Under the pieces are notes generated by a model. The model worked only from the letters and a program-made list of their open reading frames with translations. It was not told the origin of the DNA and did no database searches. This document shows, one piece after another, positions 1 to 14,560 of a DNA stretch of 64,000 nucleotides (position 1 is the stretch's first letter; each line of letters starts with the position of its first letter). The DNA comes from Ascaris suum (lineage: Eukaryota; Nematoda; Chromadorea; Rhabditida; Ascarididae), in assembly GCA_013433145.1 (NCBI GenBank), contig CM024175.1, positions 4,324,516 to 4,388,515 of the forward strand, given 5' to 3'. The translations under genes and the position numbers were made by a program.

Positions 1-3000
1 GTTTCCCTCTCCACTCCTCTTGGTTTTACACCTCATCTCCACAGCCAATAAGTTGGCTTTTATTTCAGCATTTTCACTTCTGAATCGGCAGAAAGCATAC
101 AAAGCATTTCATGTTTATTGTATCCCGCCTGCAACCTCAGGTTCGCACTGGGTACTACTTTATACGGACACTGCTGACTTTATATAAACGCGGTCCGTTC
201 AACTGAAAAACGGCTGCGAAAACTGCCGAGCATAAGTAGGCCGAAAAGCACGCTGACAGGCAACATAGAACAAAAGACCTAGCATAGGCCTGAGCATTAT
301 TCACAATGCACCTTGCTCTTATACGAATATATCATTAGCGGGAAGCAGTATACTTTCTCTTCATCCCCCTGCCTTCCTCCACACTTCCTTCAGCACTGCC
401 CGATTCTTATCGATCACCAATCAGCATTATCAGCGCAAATACTTTCAATTTAACGCATTTGAAATCCGTTGCATTCATCTGGCTCTCTTTACTTGTGCGA
501 TCAATCGCAAATAATTTGCTGTAGTCTCCGTGTCAGCTTCTGAAACATCCAACCAAATTAACCTCGAACAAAGAGATGAAGCACAAATCTCACTGAAACT
601 AATAAGCAGCGGCGGGTTCAAAGCTGGTGCAAGAGTGATACCTGAAGAGTAGCCTGTGCGATGAATAAATCCTTCTCACTTTTGAAGCCGCACCTCTGTT
701 GGAAATCGATTAAGAATGAAGCAAATTTCTGAAAAACAAAAATGCCTCGTTAAAGAAGGATGAAATCAACGGACTTCGCTAAATTTAAAAAAAAAAACCA
801 TTGCAACACTCTTGAATGCACATTTTTCTAGTATGTTCGACAAAATCGCAAACGCGTCAACATGAACCTTAGGGTTTCCGATGATTTAATCTCCTCTCGT
901 CTGTCCTATTTCAGCACGTTGAGCCAATTTCCGATTACAGCCAATTCACATCAACATTTTTGCTACGTAAAACTGACATCGCTAGTATCACAGATAGTCA
1001 GCCTATGATATTTCAAATTGTTTCTGCAAAAGCTCGTAAAAACGCAGCTAGCATGATTTGAACACTATCATGAATCAAAGAGTTCAGAGGAAAATTCTAG
1101 TTCTCAGACTATAGGTGCCAAAATGCCCCGCTGAAACTCAAGCACTCAAGAGTTCCAGCAAACTTGTAGCTATATCAGCGTGAAGAATATTGAAGCAAAC
1201 GGATGTGAGGTATCAACATGAAGTTTCCCGATAAACATAAGTGAGAACATGAAACGAACGCTGACGATCACAAGAAAAAATTTTCAATCTCCATTGACAG
1301 CGATATCAAACAAGCCCGAAGCATAACTGATATACTTCTGTAAAGAGGTACATAGTTATATAAACAAAGAAGCACTGTTTATTGAGTGCAAGAAAATGAT
1401 AGAATGAAGTTCACCTCAGCATCATCACTCAGAATGAAGTGATTTCTAGCAGCGACGTAATTTCCTTCATGCCACAGTATCTTCGCAACACGCCTGAAAT
1501 CAACCACAATCATTGTTGCATTTGAAAAACACTATTTTATAAGTGCTTTATTACAGTGATCCAAACATACTACTAGCACATGCTCTTTGAACTGATATTT
1601 GTCGATATCATCGATAATGAGTGAAAAGTTAACTGAAGCAATGAAGTCGAACATTGTACTTTCACCTAACTTTCCAAGGAACTCATCCACCGAAAGAAGT
1701 AAAACGTCGGCAATTCTTCCACAACAAACAGGTAAAGGTGGATATTACTGAACAGTAAGAGCAAAACATTAACTAGCTGAAGAGCACAATCTCCAATCCA
1801 ATTCAAAAATTCGATATTTCGAATGGAAAACCTAAACAAAATGGGATGTGAGCAAAACGATTCGAAAAATATTCATTTCATTCTCGAAAAAGAAATTAAT
1901 TAGATTTCGGTGAATAATAGCTGAAGTTCAGTCCTATTTTAAAACAGATTGTCGACAACATGATTTGAATGTGTGATAAAAATAGAATCGATAGAGACCC
2001 TACTGCAATCGTATCTCACATTCTCGCAAGGTAAGGAAAAGTGCTTGCCTAGAGTTCCCCTGTATTAGGACAGCGACTGGATAACCAGCTGCACCTCATA
2101 AATCCATAAATAAGCCTCTTTAGTCAAGTGAAACTCCCGGAGTTTCAGCATTACCGTCAAGCCCAAGAGAAATGAGGATTTTAAAAGGATTGCAATTTGG
2201 TACCCAAATCCCTTTACTTCAATGAAAGAAATCCCACATAATTCAAGCCCGAAAGAATGAGCCTGCATTCGTTGAAACATTCTCAAATACTCGACACATT
2301 AAATTCTCTTCGTGCAGAAAGGCACTCTGTCATCCTTCAAATACTCCACAATAGCGATGTGTCATCCACTGAGTGCATCAAAGAGCAACGCACCTCATTT
2401 TCAATATATGCAAAGATGCGTCATCATCACAATGCACGAATGCGGAAGAACAATCGGTTTATTTTTTTGTACTTTGAAAGGCAATCTATCCTCCCGTCAA
2501 TTTTCTCTTTGCCCCTCTTGCCTTTGTTTGTCCTTCTGCTTTCTCCATCGTTTTCATAAGAACGTTTTCACCGATTGCCTCTAAATGTAACAGTGCTCTA
2601 TGCCCTTTCATCGGCTGACTCTAAATTTGATACCGACCTATGCTCCCAGTTTCAGCTCGACATGATGCAAAAAGCTTTAACGTCGATTATGCGCAATTCA
2701 AATCCACTGTACTGACTGAGGGTGGTACCCGCGCTCGAAAATCAGTAGTGTTGTGTCACAAAGAAAACGTCGACTGCAATCGTTGTCAGCAAGGAAGCAG
2801 GAGATTTTATTGCTCCTAAATTTTGCCTCAGTATTTTATTCGACCTTCGCCTAATAAAACCCACCACTCTCCTGGAAAAGGAAACAGTGGTTGGTACGGA
2901 CCCATTTTCTGTGGCGAGAACAAACTAGGTCAACCAAAGTAACATTCGCCTCAACCCAACACTTTGGCAACGAAAAATCAATTTCAGAGACACGTAGGAA

Positions 3001-4150
3001 AAGACGAAGCACGTACGCATGAAAGTCGGGATGACCCTTCTCGCGATATCTTTTCTTCTCTCCCACACTCATGGTCCATTTGAGTGCACGAGACAACAAC
3101 TCGTTCCTTCTGTCCACTCGATTACCGTCCACCGTTGTATCCTTCTCGAGCACAGGTGGCAAGCGAGTAAATAGCTGAAGAAACATTCATATAGAGCAGT
3201 ATCATCGACAAGGAAAAGTATCCTTCTTTCACTCTTTTAAATTTCCGTTCAGCAGATGCCGTATCACGCCACTGTCAAAGGACTTAGTGGTAGGCATCGC
3301 AGTTATGTAGTTTATATGAGGAAAAGCTGCAAGCACTCTAAACGCCCTATCATTGAGAAATGAAGATTTCTGAGGGCTAAAAACCCTGAAGGATTTAAGG
3401 AGATAGAATACCTGTAAAAAGTTTTATCGTGTTACAGCAAATTACGCAACGCTTCAAACACACGACTCCAGATGGCACTTAGGAGAAAGCGGAAAGTTGG
3501 ACGAGGAGGAGGAAGGAGGATCGTTTGTAGAAAGAAGAGATATTTCCAGGTAAAACTATATTTTCCATAGTGATGGAACGATCTGCTCCGGAAGCGGTCA
3601 TTACTTACTATCAAAGATATTCGCCATATAGGCATCCTCTGGTTTAAAACTAAATATAATAAAACTCAACGTTACGGATAACGTTGACGTTGTGACTAAC
3701 AAGAAGGCTATAAGCACCATCACCAATTACACTTCCCAGTGCACAACAACAAATGCCACGTTAATAACTCATCTGTGATGTTGTTGGCTGAAATGAAGAA
3801 AAACTGAAAACGACAGTACTCATCACAACTATTACTTCCGTTTTCACTTCAGCATATCACACTCTCTTATATTAGAATCCATCCACTTCAGCATATATAA
3901 GAATATATTAGAGTTAGTGTGGAAATTCTGCAAAAAGTCATGTGTCAGTTCAAATGTGTGGTGGGTACTCTTAACACTCGAGGAATCTTGATGAAAATGG
4001 GTGCGAAAACATAGACCACAAATAGAAACTGCCATTTTTACAACCAGTTCATTCCAAGAAATGGCTACCGTAACGAATGATGACCACCCACGGCAAATAA
4101 TTCGTCGGATTGCGGCAGTGTTTGCTCATGACCGAGCATGGTGAAATAGA
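1..4150. other. Non-coding stretch, no gene recognised
   Basis: No frame in this AT-rich stretch looks like conserved protein. The only splice-like context is a TTTCAG acceptor ending at 914, followed by about 48 open codons to a stop near 1062. That segment has weak internal GTAAAA donors, resembles no family I know, and is not called as an exon. The short open frames at 2.25-3.2 kb and 3.4-4.0 kb overlap each other on opposite strands and lack splice signals, so I treat them as chance. Confidence 0.5.
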
Positions 4151-4166
4151 GGGGGGGGGGGGGGGG
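4151..4166. repeat. (G)16 homopolymer
   Basis: An uninterrupted run of about 16 G. Similar G/C runs occur at 6551-6566 (C), 7579-7590 (C), 21174-21184 (G) and 36270-36288 (C). Such tracts are length-polymorphic and error-prone in assemblies. Confidence 0.9.
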
Positions 4167-4842
4167 CGAGTGGAGAGAGAGTGAAGGATAGAAGACGAAA
4201 TTTGACATAACTATCATAAACTACTCCATCTGGTCTCTCAATCCATTAGACCACATTACAAATCAAAAACGCTCCCCGACCTACTCTTTATATCCATATC
4301 AAACAACCATTGAAATGCCAAATGGTCACTCAATGCAGCAAAGAAGTCAAGCCAAAAGCAATCAAGAAGTGCCGCGCAAAATTTAAATAACCCAAAACGA
4401 CCTCATTCTAGATCATTAACAACAACCAGGATGGAACGTCGCAGAGTAATTTCAACCTGGCATGGATTACCTGTTCGAATCGGTCAAGTGTCGCCGACGA
4501 GACAGGCATATTCGATTGCTGTAAACTCTCAACGAACAATTCCGCCAAGTCCACTGCGCTTGTCGGTTCGTTCACTAAAACTCTCACCGGTAGAATAGCG
4601 TATATAATAAGAATTCAGTTTGCCGACAATTTCGACTCCATCTTTTAAACGTTAGAAAGATGGCCGATTTCCAATGTTTTTCTCGTTGTGGTTATCATCC
4701 CAAACGAAAGCTTGCCCCGCTCGCAACACTATAAAGACAAGGCGGTGGAAATATCCATTGCCAACGCACTTCAGCAATCCTCAAATGCGCCTTTAAAACT
4801 TGAGCTGTCATTAGCAAAGCATGCAAAGTGAGAATATATTGA

Positions 4843-5178
4843 TTGGTCTATTTTGCACATAACGAGTTTCTGATCGATCGAGAAGGAAATAACATTAACC
4901 ATCAAGAAGTTTTATGGCCCCGTTGTATAGCAGATCTTGAAGCTGCTGCCATTTGCCTTGAGCAGACATACGATAGTAAAGAGTTCGATATATTTGATGA
5001 GCCTCGTAGTAATCACCAGACTCTAAACGATCGGCGAGTTTCTTTTCGAGACGAGACACTTGAACGGTCTTATCAGCACAGACAATTGCCTTCTAAACGG
5101 CATTTCATTATTACCCGCTACACTTGCACAACAATAACCTCTCAGATTGTTTATCGTCAAAAAAAGGGCATTTCTTAA
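4843..5178 (+). CDS. Possible hypothetical coding segment (low confidence)
   Basis: An open frame of about 110 codons, opening with TTG rather than ATG and ending in TAA. The predicted peptide is hydrophilic and charged, with a DIFDEPRSN-like acidic patch and no membrane segment or signal peptide. Its composition is more protein-like than the neighbouring open frames. I see no TTTCAG acceptor just upstream, no clear donor, and no family resemblance. It could be a terminal exon of an undetected gene or chance. It stands alone, with no recognisable coding sequence within several kilobases. Confidence 0.15.
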   Translation: MVYFAHNEFLIDREGNNINHQEVLWPRCIADLEAAAICLEQTYDSKEFDIFDEPRSNHQTLNDRRVSFRDETLERSYQHRQLPSKRHFIITRYTCTTITSQIVYRQKKGIS

Positions 5179-5179
5179 T

Positions 5180-8100
5180 CAGATAAAATAATCATGTTTT
5201 GAACATTGAACATATTTCCGTGATTCTTTTGTAAAATACGACTGACGGAAACTTTATTCTCATCTTCCAAAATTTGGGGTGAAGAAAGTGAAAGGAATTG
5301 GAAGCGACGCTTGAATTTATCAGTTACTTACAAGTAACAACCAGACCGTCCTTTCTGCTGAAGACAACCTTTTAACAACCTAATCATGAAAAAGATTGAC
5401 GGAAACAAAGGCAAAATAAGTGTTGTCTAACAAGCATTAGTGGTGGACTTCTAGCTAAAAACTGTGCAGTTCTATTTTTAAGGCCTTCTAATCTAAAGAA
5501 ATCCGCTCCTTTGTAACCTCCTCCTCCTTTCAACTCATTGAAAATGCGACCGAATGAGTGTATATCTCATGGAGATTTTCAAAGAATAATGAAGCAATCA
5601 GCCCAATCAAAGTTCCGCCCATAAGGACAAGGAAACGACCATCCGTATAGAAGATGACATATGAGGTGAGCCAGTGTGCAAGCGCGAGCGCTCGATGCGG
5701 AAAAAGTCTTTACTGAAGCAACGAAAATAACGAAATATTTTTTTGTATAGGACAGGATCGTAAAGAAATGCAATCGCAGGCTGTCCCATCCATCACACCT
5801 ACTACTGAGAAATCACTCAATACCAAAGTATGTTGTGTATATTATAAAAACACTAACCGACGTCATACTTCGCGATTACCAATGCTGATATGCGGTGCAG
5901 AGAACGACCAATTTATTGAAAGCGTACTCGGACACTGCAATTTTCCAAGTTTTTGCTGATTTAAATCACTTTAAAGACGGATAAATATTTATTAAAGCGA
6001 TCATTGCAAAATTATATATCAACCTGGAACGTAATAATAGGATAAATCAACAAAAAGAAACGAATAAAACAGAGGAATAAAGCTCTCGTTCCTTCCAAAA
6101 AAGAGGAACAACGCACACATCTGCCGCTAACAATGGTGGCTGTCACTATTGACAAGCGATTGCATAACTATATTTACGATTTTTTTTTGTCACTTCTCTT
6201 AGTGAGGTAGAATAATAACGCATAAGTTTCTAGTTATGCCTACCAATTTTCTTGGAAAATAGTTTCAACAAATCTTTACGTATTTCCGATTCTAATGTTA
6301 CAGAGGAAGAGAAAGGAAGAGTTTTATTTTGCGATGGGACACCTTCTTCCTTTAAAGAAGGACTGGGCAATGAAATCGACCTGGACTTGACGACCTGCAG
6401 AGGATGCGGGTTGATCAACGTTTTGCAGTGACTTATTCCAGTCATCAGAAACACAGACTCAGCATACGGTAGGAAATAATTTGTAAATAATGCAAACACC
6501 TAAGAAATGACCCTCAATTTTCAATGAAATCTGAAATCAAACAACACGCTCCCCCCCCCCCCCCCCACCTCAAACAACCAGTAAAACACGACCGCTTTAG
6601 TAAGAAACAGATCTCATGAACAAAATTATCCGCAATGTTTTCGGCGAACACTAAACAACCGTATCTGCACTTCGAAATTGCAGGCGCCTTGTATTCGAGC
6701 GATCCAACATTATCGATCGGTGCATTTGAATGTGACTTCTTGGGAAAAACAATTGAAGTTTTTTATTCCTTTTATCGCGGATTGTAGTTTTTTGATATGC
6801 CTACGAGCTGAATAATTTTCGATACATCAAATTCAAGAGCAAATGAAGAACGTATATCTCACTGGTCGATTATTGAAGGCTGTCCATCTCAGGTGGCCTA
6901 CGAATGAAGTGCACCCACTAATTCTTAAACGAAGATAACAAAGCACGACCCCGTATTTCCATTGGACTTGGTTATTTTCACAGCAGCAGCTCTTCCGGTT
7001 CGCTTTATTACAAGCAATGACTCTGTTTACTGTCGGGAAAACGCACACGGATCACGTGTCCACCCAAATCTGCTGAAGCGAAACCCGCATCGAGATGCCG
7101 CATTCGGATTGCACTCTCATGCTTCGTGATAAGAATACTTACACCCTCCTTCGCGTCTCTATATATTTTGTCAACCTATATCTTCGGGTACGAAATAATT
7201 GTTTTCAAGATGCCCTAACAATCGATTTGGTTTAAACCCAGCCCACATCGCGAACAGGAACGAAATCGAAGCCGGATTTAATCCACCTCCACACGGTCAG
7301 GAGTTAAACCCACTTCCGCTTCCGGTCGCAGTAAATAGTGGGATCGAGTTTAACTGTAGAACATACGAAGACAGTTTAATTTAGTCTCGATGTCGTTTTC
7401 TGCCTACTCGGAAACACCATCAACTATCTTCACCACTATCCAAGGACGACCTGAAACCTTTGAAAAAACTTTCACTTTACTGCATAAGACAACAAGTGAA
7501 CTAACATATCTCAGATACTTTGCATCTTCCTCCAACTTGCAAACAGGCATACTACGCAGGCAACCTGTACTTACTCAACCCCCCCCCCCCACTCCTTCAA
7601 CTTACCTTTCCACGTTCTACCATGTGCACTTAAGGAAGAAAATTCTATCCTCATCAACTGAAGAAAAAAAAACATTTCATCGCTGACAGCAAAAATATAC
7701 GATACAGTCAAAAACGAGACAACAGATATTTGAAATGAAAATTGAATAAACATAAATAAGAAGAAATAAGGGCATCAGACGGCAAATGAATATGCAGAAA
7801 AAAAAAGAAACGGAAGCCGTGAGATAAACGAAACTGTTAAAATATGCAGAGGAAGTCATGCGAATGATGAATAGATGAGTGAGAAATTCGGAAATTATCC
7901 ATGTAGATGCTGATCTACCAGATGCGATTGCAATCACTTGAGCTATCCTATTCCTATTCTATACCTCAACAATTCTTTTCGACTAGTATTTGTGAGCATC
8001 TCTTCCGCAATTCTCTAGCAACTCTCAGCCGGTTAAACACAGACCGATCCCTATACGTCAGTTTGCTACGTCGATGAACTATCTACCACATCACCAACAA

Positions 8101-8870
8101 CTCTCACTTGCAAACGTTTCAGCCCTATATGCTTGAATGAATCTCCGGTTATAGATCAGAAGATATGAAGAGCTTCAGGTAACCATCTAGCATACTACCA
8201 TTGCAAAAATTCCCGTACTCTTGGAAGCTTTGAGCCACTTAACTGTGTTACGGTAATTGAGGAGCTGAAAACAAGGTCTTTTAGCGATGGATGAGGAAAG
8301 AAAATTGGTGCCGAACATCTTCAGATTCTAGAATTGAAAAACTGCAGAACTTTTGCTTCAACAGTTACTTTCAGTGGCGAAATTGTTAAAGAAAAACAGT
8401 CAAATCATCTACTCTCATAATCCGATGATTTGAAACCTTTTTAAACCATCCCTAAACGATTCCCCTATGACGATGAGTCAGTCATAATTCGTCAGCAATA
8501 ACTAAAAGATAAAACTTGGCATTACTCGACAATAAACTTCATTTGCACGTCCTCGCAAACCTTAACAACTCTATGCGTCGACCTCCTTGTGCAGCGAAAA
8601 TCCCAACGTTGCCCACTATCGTCTCGTAAAGTTAATAATAACGTGCCGCCGCGTGATGATTACGGTAGTTTGCTATTCGCTGCAGAAGCCATCTGAGACG
8701 AAAAGTAAAGACGTTGCAGACGTGAATGAGTAGTTGATGGTGGCTCCAACTTGTAAAGTTATAGCGACTCCAGCGGGCAAACTCCAACTTGTGGGATACG
8801 GCACCGAAGAGCCAACCCAAAACATCTACTAGTGATCTGACATGGCAGTTGGTCACATTAGTCGTATAGT
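5180..8870. other. Non-coding stretch, no gene recognised
   Basis: AT-rich sequence with poly-C runs at 6551-6566 and 7579-7590. The open frames here (for example 6.2-6.5, 7.2-7.7 and 7.7-7.9 kb) are short, overlap on both strands and lack splice context. No repeat family with another copy in this window was noticed before 8878. Confidence 0.5.
6551..6566. repeat. (C)16 homopolymer
   Basis: An uninterrupted run of about 16 C; equivalent to a G run on the other strand. Confidence 0.9.
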
Positions 8871-8877
8871 CGCATCT

Positions 8878-9124
8878 CGTTTATTGTTCATATAATGTCA
8901 CTGAGCCAATTATGTGCTCTTGTGCGGTCCGAGGTGATAACGATGGCCTATATAGGTCGGGCTCCGGTCCCTTTGTAAGTCTTTGGTTCTACTCTGTTTA
9001 ATGGCCGTGGTGCACCTCATAACGTACTGCCTCTATCTTGCTCGTGCTCTTGCATATCTGCATCGAGAGACGGTTATCGGCTCCTGCCCTCTGCCTACAC
9101 AAGGGCCGTCGCCGCCAGTCACAA
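8878..9124 (+). repeat. ~245-bp dispersed repeat, copy 1
   Basis: This segment matches two others in the window in reverse orientation (28439-28679 and 59033-59276). Shared landmarks, read in this copy's direction, are TTTATTGTTCA then ATAATGTCA at the start, a TGCTCTCGCATAT-like block (here TGCTCTTGCATAT) in the middle, and a GGCTCCTGCCCTCTGC block near the end. All three copies are close to 245 bp, which suggests a defined element (SINE or MITE class) rather than a fragment of something larger. I did not find convincing terminal inverted repeats or a tRNA-like head. Open frames across it are probably incidental. Confidence 0.75.
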
Positions 9125-9687
9125 CGCAATCGACTCGGAAATTGTGGTTCTTGGCGTTTGATGGCTTCACTGTTGTTTCGGCCACCATCTTAACTGATAG
9201 GTGACAAACCCAAACACTTCCATCGTCGACATTTTAGCATTGCCCATAAGCCCCCGAATAAACCCAAACTCCCCACGTATAATAAACCCATGGTCACACG
9301 CAAAAGCTCCTGATTTTACAAAGCCTTCTCTGAGCCACGAAAAGTACGAGAGGTGAATGCCTTAAGCGGGGCCTAACGCTTATCCCAAGTTGCGTAGGAT
9401 GGTTGAGGAGGTATGAAGGTTGCCCAGGATGGAAACAGACGCAGTCTAGCAGATTGCAGATGATGAAGAGGCTTTATAAACAAATGAATCTTATAATGAG
9501 GTCTGACAGCGGTAACTATCAGTACGACGCGAAAAGGCTCATGGAAATATTCGGGCACTAGCCTTACATAAGTTTTATGAGCGGTGATATTCAAACGTTT
9601 GAAACGTTTCAATCCGTAGAGAGGCCGGATAAACGCATTCGCGCCATTTCGAAATTTTGTTTTCCAAAGCGAATGTTTTTGTCGATC

Positions 9688-9860
9688 TTTATTTGTTTAT
9701 TTATTTACTTTGTTTGTTTACTTTAATCAACAAAGCATTCATTACGAATAAATGTCTCTTCATATCGCTTGCACTCCCGCTTAGGTGAAGTCGCAAGGTA
9801 GCGTAAAGGTTAGGGCTCAGTCTCGTCTCCTGCCTCATCGGATACTGGTGAGTCGATTCA
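9688..9860 (+). repeat. Small dispersed repeat with (TTTA)n edge, copy 1
   Basis: A TTTA-rich edge (9688-9724) leads into ACTTTAATCAACAAAG, then an ATTACGAAT palindrome and AATAAATGTC. Downstream, the segment at about 9792-9860 contains AGCGTAAAGGTTAGGGC and GTGAGTCGATTCA, which loosely resemble tRNA A-box and B-box promoters. Related copies lie at 14561-14660 (reverse) and 48521-48660 (same orientation). A tRNA-related SINE is a reasonable guess; the boundaries are not secure. Confidence 0.55.
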
Positions 9861-9869
9861 TCGTTGTTC

Positions 9870-12800
9870 TACTCAAGAGGAGAACTCTGACTTGCTGCAC
9901 AACTCTCATCCCGATGAGGTCCCCGAAACCAAAGTGAGTCGGTAGGACGAAGCCAAGGAGTCAATCAAAGTAGTTTAATTTCGAGCTTTTCGGAAGAAAT
10001 GCTTAGAGTTCAGTTTAATTCAGGAATATTGCTAGAAAGACGAAAAAGCACTAGTTTCTTATCCGCATTGGTCAATTGCAACCTTTTGACTGTTTTCCAA
10101 CGTTTTCTAAGAAGAGTGGATGTTATCACGGCTGAGAGCAACAATATTATATATTTTAAGATCATCAGAGACTTTTTATCTTAGTAGAATCACTGAAAAC
10201 TTTGCATAGGTCATTGATATAAAACAAATAGCGGAGCACCTGAGCATCGCTTTTGAGGGTATCAAACATGATTGGGTATAAAAATTTATCGACAGTAATC
10301 ATCTGCTGAGTACGCTTATCGAAGAAATTATACAGTCATTTGAGATATTCGTTAAAATTGAAAGCAGTGAGGTTAGTAGTCGTGAGCTTACTCCAACAAA
10401 AATGTCGAGCGTTAAACGTGACCTTTTATGCAAATTTTCATGACAGGAAACAAAATTATGCGGAAATGCATTCCATTGCTGAATTCAGAACTCAGACTAG
10501 CAACAATCATATCACAACAATGAGAAAAGGAGTCACTCATATTTTAGAAGAATAAATTCTATCCTTTTTTCAATTATAAATATGATCCCTCCTCTAATTT
10601 CATTAAAAACCTCAGAAAGGTCATTTCGAGCTCCATAGAAGACATCGTTAAAGAGAAATAAACCTCTGGTGACCCTTTGATTCAGCGAAGTCTCTGCATA
10701 CACGAAAAAAATGCTCATTTAAGTTCGTTCAGATTAAACCTTTTTTGTTATGTATTCTGAAAAGGTGCATTAGCAAGCGGAAAATCAAATTAATATGCTC
10801 CTATGGGAATATCCTAAGGCACATTCACCTATCGCAGACAGACAATGGATTTGTATTCGGATCCATTACTCATACGCTAAAGTATGCTCAGCTGTAGCGG
10901 AGCAATGCTCATTGCCCGTCAATATCAACGTCATAGAAAGCATTTCTAAAACTAGAAATAAAACATCCTTATGTAACTGTTATCTGCGAATTCAAGTGTA
11001 ATAAGTTATTTGCGGTGATAAAATATGCAAACCACTCTGATATCACGATCAACTTGATGCGTTGCGTCATTAACATTTTTTAACTTGACGACCGCATCCT
11101 CTCGAAGCCTCTCGAAGCCTCTCGAAAGACATTTTATTTCGAGCTGCCGTGCCCACTTCATGGCAGAACAAAGCACTGTCATCTGTTGAACTTTGGACTC
11201 CACTGACGACAATTGGAGAGTACCATGGCAGCTAAGCCGAGTGGGTGGAAGGCTGGTGAGTCATACGAAAAACATCTTTCTCTGCCAGCCCCGAAGTACA
11301 GCTGAGCAAGCTGTCATCCATTAACGGCATCAACGCGATGCACAACAAGCTCTCTGATTCGATGATGTACACTTATCAGATCACGCGCTTCGTTACATGT
11401 CATGAAGGCTCCCTTTGCGCGCCCCCTAGAGGCGTCCTTGATCGCAGTCAACGTCGTTTTTACTTCACCTTTATAGACAGGTGTATGGTGCAGCAAGGTT
11501 AGGGTAGTTTTAGGTATGCGCCATGCCTGACAGGGTGTCACTTATCGATATATTAGAGTTGATATCGGATCTCTCTGATAGCGTTCAGGAAGACATCTTT
11601 ACACTACATCCGTTGTCATGCCTGCAACTGCTCAGAAATTCTCTTCGAGCAAAATATTAAAATATTTCATGTCGCTTCTCGATTCCTACAAGGCCAACAA
11701 CTGCATGAATATGAGGTGACCGAATAAGAGTATGATATTTCAGGGTTGGAAAACAGTGTGCAACAAGGATTTAACGATTGTGTTCCAGTCGTCTGTGTTA
11801 TAAAGCGCGTAAGACATAATTTACCATAGTGGATGCCTCTGAGCCGATTTTTGAATGATGCAAAATTCAACGAAGATCTGACCAAGCCGTTCCATAAAAT
11901 TCTCGAAAATCTTCTGTTAACCGCCTTCTTCTTGGCCCTGAATGCAAGCGCATCGCAAATCAGCGAAGCTTTATTTTTCGTATCGTTTTACAGTTCTGTC
12001 ATGTTATTAAGGAGAAGCAAAAGCGGCGGAACGTTAGCACAACGGTAAGGACATGAAAAATCAGCTCTAACAACGATATATGGAATTTCGCCAGGATATA
12101 ATACCCCAATAAATTGCCTCAATAAAGTTTGGTCTAAGTCGGCAGCTGCCTGCAGAAATAAATGCTGAGAGCGACTAAAACCTTGAACTAAGAATAGTCA
12201 GCAATGTTACTGCAAAGTAATACTGCTTAATGATACTAGCTGCGACTATGTAAATGGATATTGTTATGGATAATGTATTTTTGCACTATGTATATTGCAT
12301 CGTTAAATATATTATTCTCACGAATCAGAAAATGGAAAATTGAAATAGGATATATAAGAAATGATAGAAAAGATGGGGCGAACTTTACGGCACAAGAACA
12401 TCAGAGATTAGCTGAAATATTGGAGAGTTCGAATACGTGAAGAAATTTGAATTCGTCATTAATAAGCGCCAATATCTATGATGAAAATGACTAGAACAAA
12501 ATATGATATATATAATGACAACAGTCTGACTATCTCTCTGAAAGCTCAATTTTTTGGCTCTGAAGTAAGGAGATTTACTTCTCTGAGATGAGACTATACT
12601 AGGGAAAAATTTTGGTCTTCTGACCATAATCGGACAAAAAGTTGGTTTATGCAGTAGCAATATCTTGCTGAATTTGAAATCGTTGATGTTTCAAATTTTC
12701 TTCTACTCGGAATTCCATGCAACATTCGGAAATGCCTCTTTTTGCATCATAAATTATTGGGAAATTCCACTCAGACCACACAGCCATTGTGTTTCAACTA

Positions 12801-14555
12801 AAAGCAGCTCTAGATTTCAGAGTGCAGCAACAATCTTGCTGAGGCAATAAGGAACACCCAACAAAGAGTTCTTGATAGGAAGATTAGAGAAAATTTTCGG
12901 ATATATACGTACATCAAAAGTTATTAGAGAAACTATACTTTGTATGCCCGTATGTATTGGATGCTCTATTGCCAAATATATCAACGTTTCAATCGATGTT
13001 CAATGGGAAAACGGATGATGATGCTCGATTTGTGTATTTCCATATTTGGTGCAATCAACAACAGCAATTCGGCTTATGAAGTGTGAGGGAATTTTCAAAA
13101 AAAGAAACAACTATTACAATACTAGTAGGGAAATTTCTACGATGATAATAAGTTATTCGCTGAGCAAATAAGTTTCAGATGAGGAGAAATTGAACAAAAA
13201 AATCTTTGCACAGAGTAAGCACAAATTGCTCATAAATTTTTGATGATTGCAACCAAAATATCAAAGAGATCTTTCGCATTATCTTCGATGCATTTGATCG
13301 TCGAACAATCTAATAGTGTATGTTGTAAGCGTAGATAAATTCTTTGTTGAATTGATTTTTACTTCAGCGAGAAATAGTTGATTTCATTCGATCAGAAAAA
13401 CGATTCGAAGACAACAAAACTAGGTCATCATAGCTGCGTCTAGGTGAGTGTATGTGCATGTGCCCAATGTCGTCGATTGATTTTTCTGCATTTTTCAAGA
13501 TTAATCTCTCTCTCTTCAATCGTTTCACGTCTGCAAAGCATTTATTTCACTGCGTTATAATATTTGTTTCTTCTTTCCACTTGTAACGGAATCGTTATTA
13601 AATTGCTGCAATTCGTTAGTGATGTGCAGTATTTCGTTATTGAGCTCTCTTATGTAGTTTTTGAGCTGTCGCGTTTTGTCGACATGCAAATGTAATCGCC
13701 AATAAATTTCACGCTTGAGTTTGCTTACGGATGAGCAAATCTACTTTCTCTAGCAATTTCCCTTAATTTTACATATTTCTTAGGAGGCAACGTATTTTCT
13801 GAATTGTATTTTTTATCTATTGCCTCTCTCGACGAACTTGCTTAAACATCTCCACCTGAAAAGAAATGTGCTCTTTTGAGCGTTTAGAAAGCACCAACTG
13901 TGATACTATTGCCGAAAAAAAAATCTAAATTGTGCTTCGAATTATCGCCTCATTAGTCTTCCGCCAAACATTCACCTATAATTGAGATTCGTACGTCACC
14001 ATCAAGTTACGGTAGCAGAGAAATTCCATAGCAGCAACGAAAACAATGAGAAGCAACAAATAACCACACATGACGACAAACAGTACCTAACACTAATAGC
14101 AGACAAAGCCGCAGGCAAAAACAAACGATAGCATAGCAAGAAATAATAAGAAACAGCAGCAAATCGGAAGCGTTTCAAATTTTTGCACGAGTTCTATGTG
14201 TTGATGAGCATGGTCGTCATATGACAGCCTAACGATTCAGTCAAACAGGAATAATTAACTTATAGGAGAATTGCAATGAACCTCGCTCCTATGAAGGATT
14301 AAATGTAAGCGATAACGTTTACTGCATAGGCAAAACTGTCTGCGCAGACAGACTATAGAAATTCACAATTGCAGTGTCTGCGAAGGGCGGGTGGGATTGA
14401 TTGCGTTTATAGGGATAGTTGGCACATATTCATTTATAGTAACTATACTACTGTTTTGCTTGAGAAGTAACACTGTGGTGATGTTGTTGACTTATTCACG
14501 TTGTTTCGCTGCATCTTTTTGTCGCTATCTATATTGTCATTCGCCTGAAGTCGGT
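9870..14555. other. Non-coding stretch, no gene recognised
   Basis: No conserved coding signal seen. At 11099-11126 a 10-bp unit (CTCTCGAAGC) is repeated about three times in tandem. The minus-strand frames near 11006-11541 are relatively open and carry a TPVYKGEVKTTLT-like peptide, but I cannot assign them to a family. Confidence 0.45.
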
Positions 14556-14560
14556 ATCTT

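Noticed and set aside
915..1062. TTTCAG followed by about 48 open codons
   Set aside because: No supported donor, no neighbouring exons and no motif; a single acceptor-like word is expected by chance.
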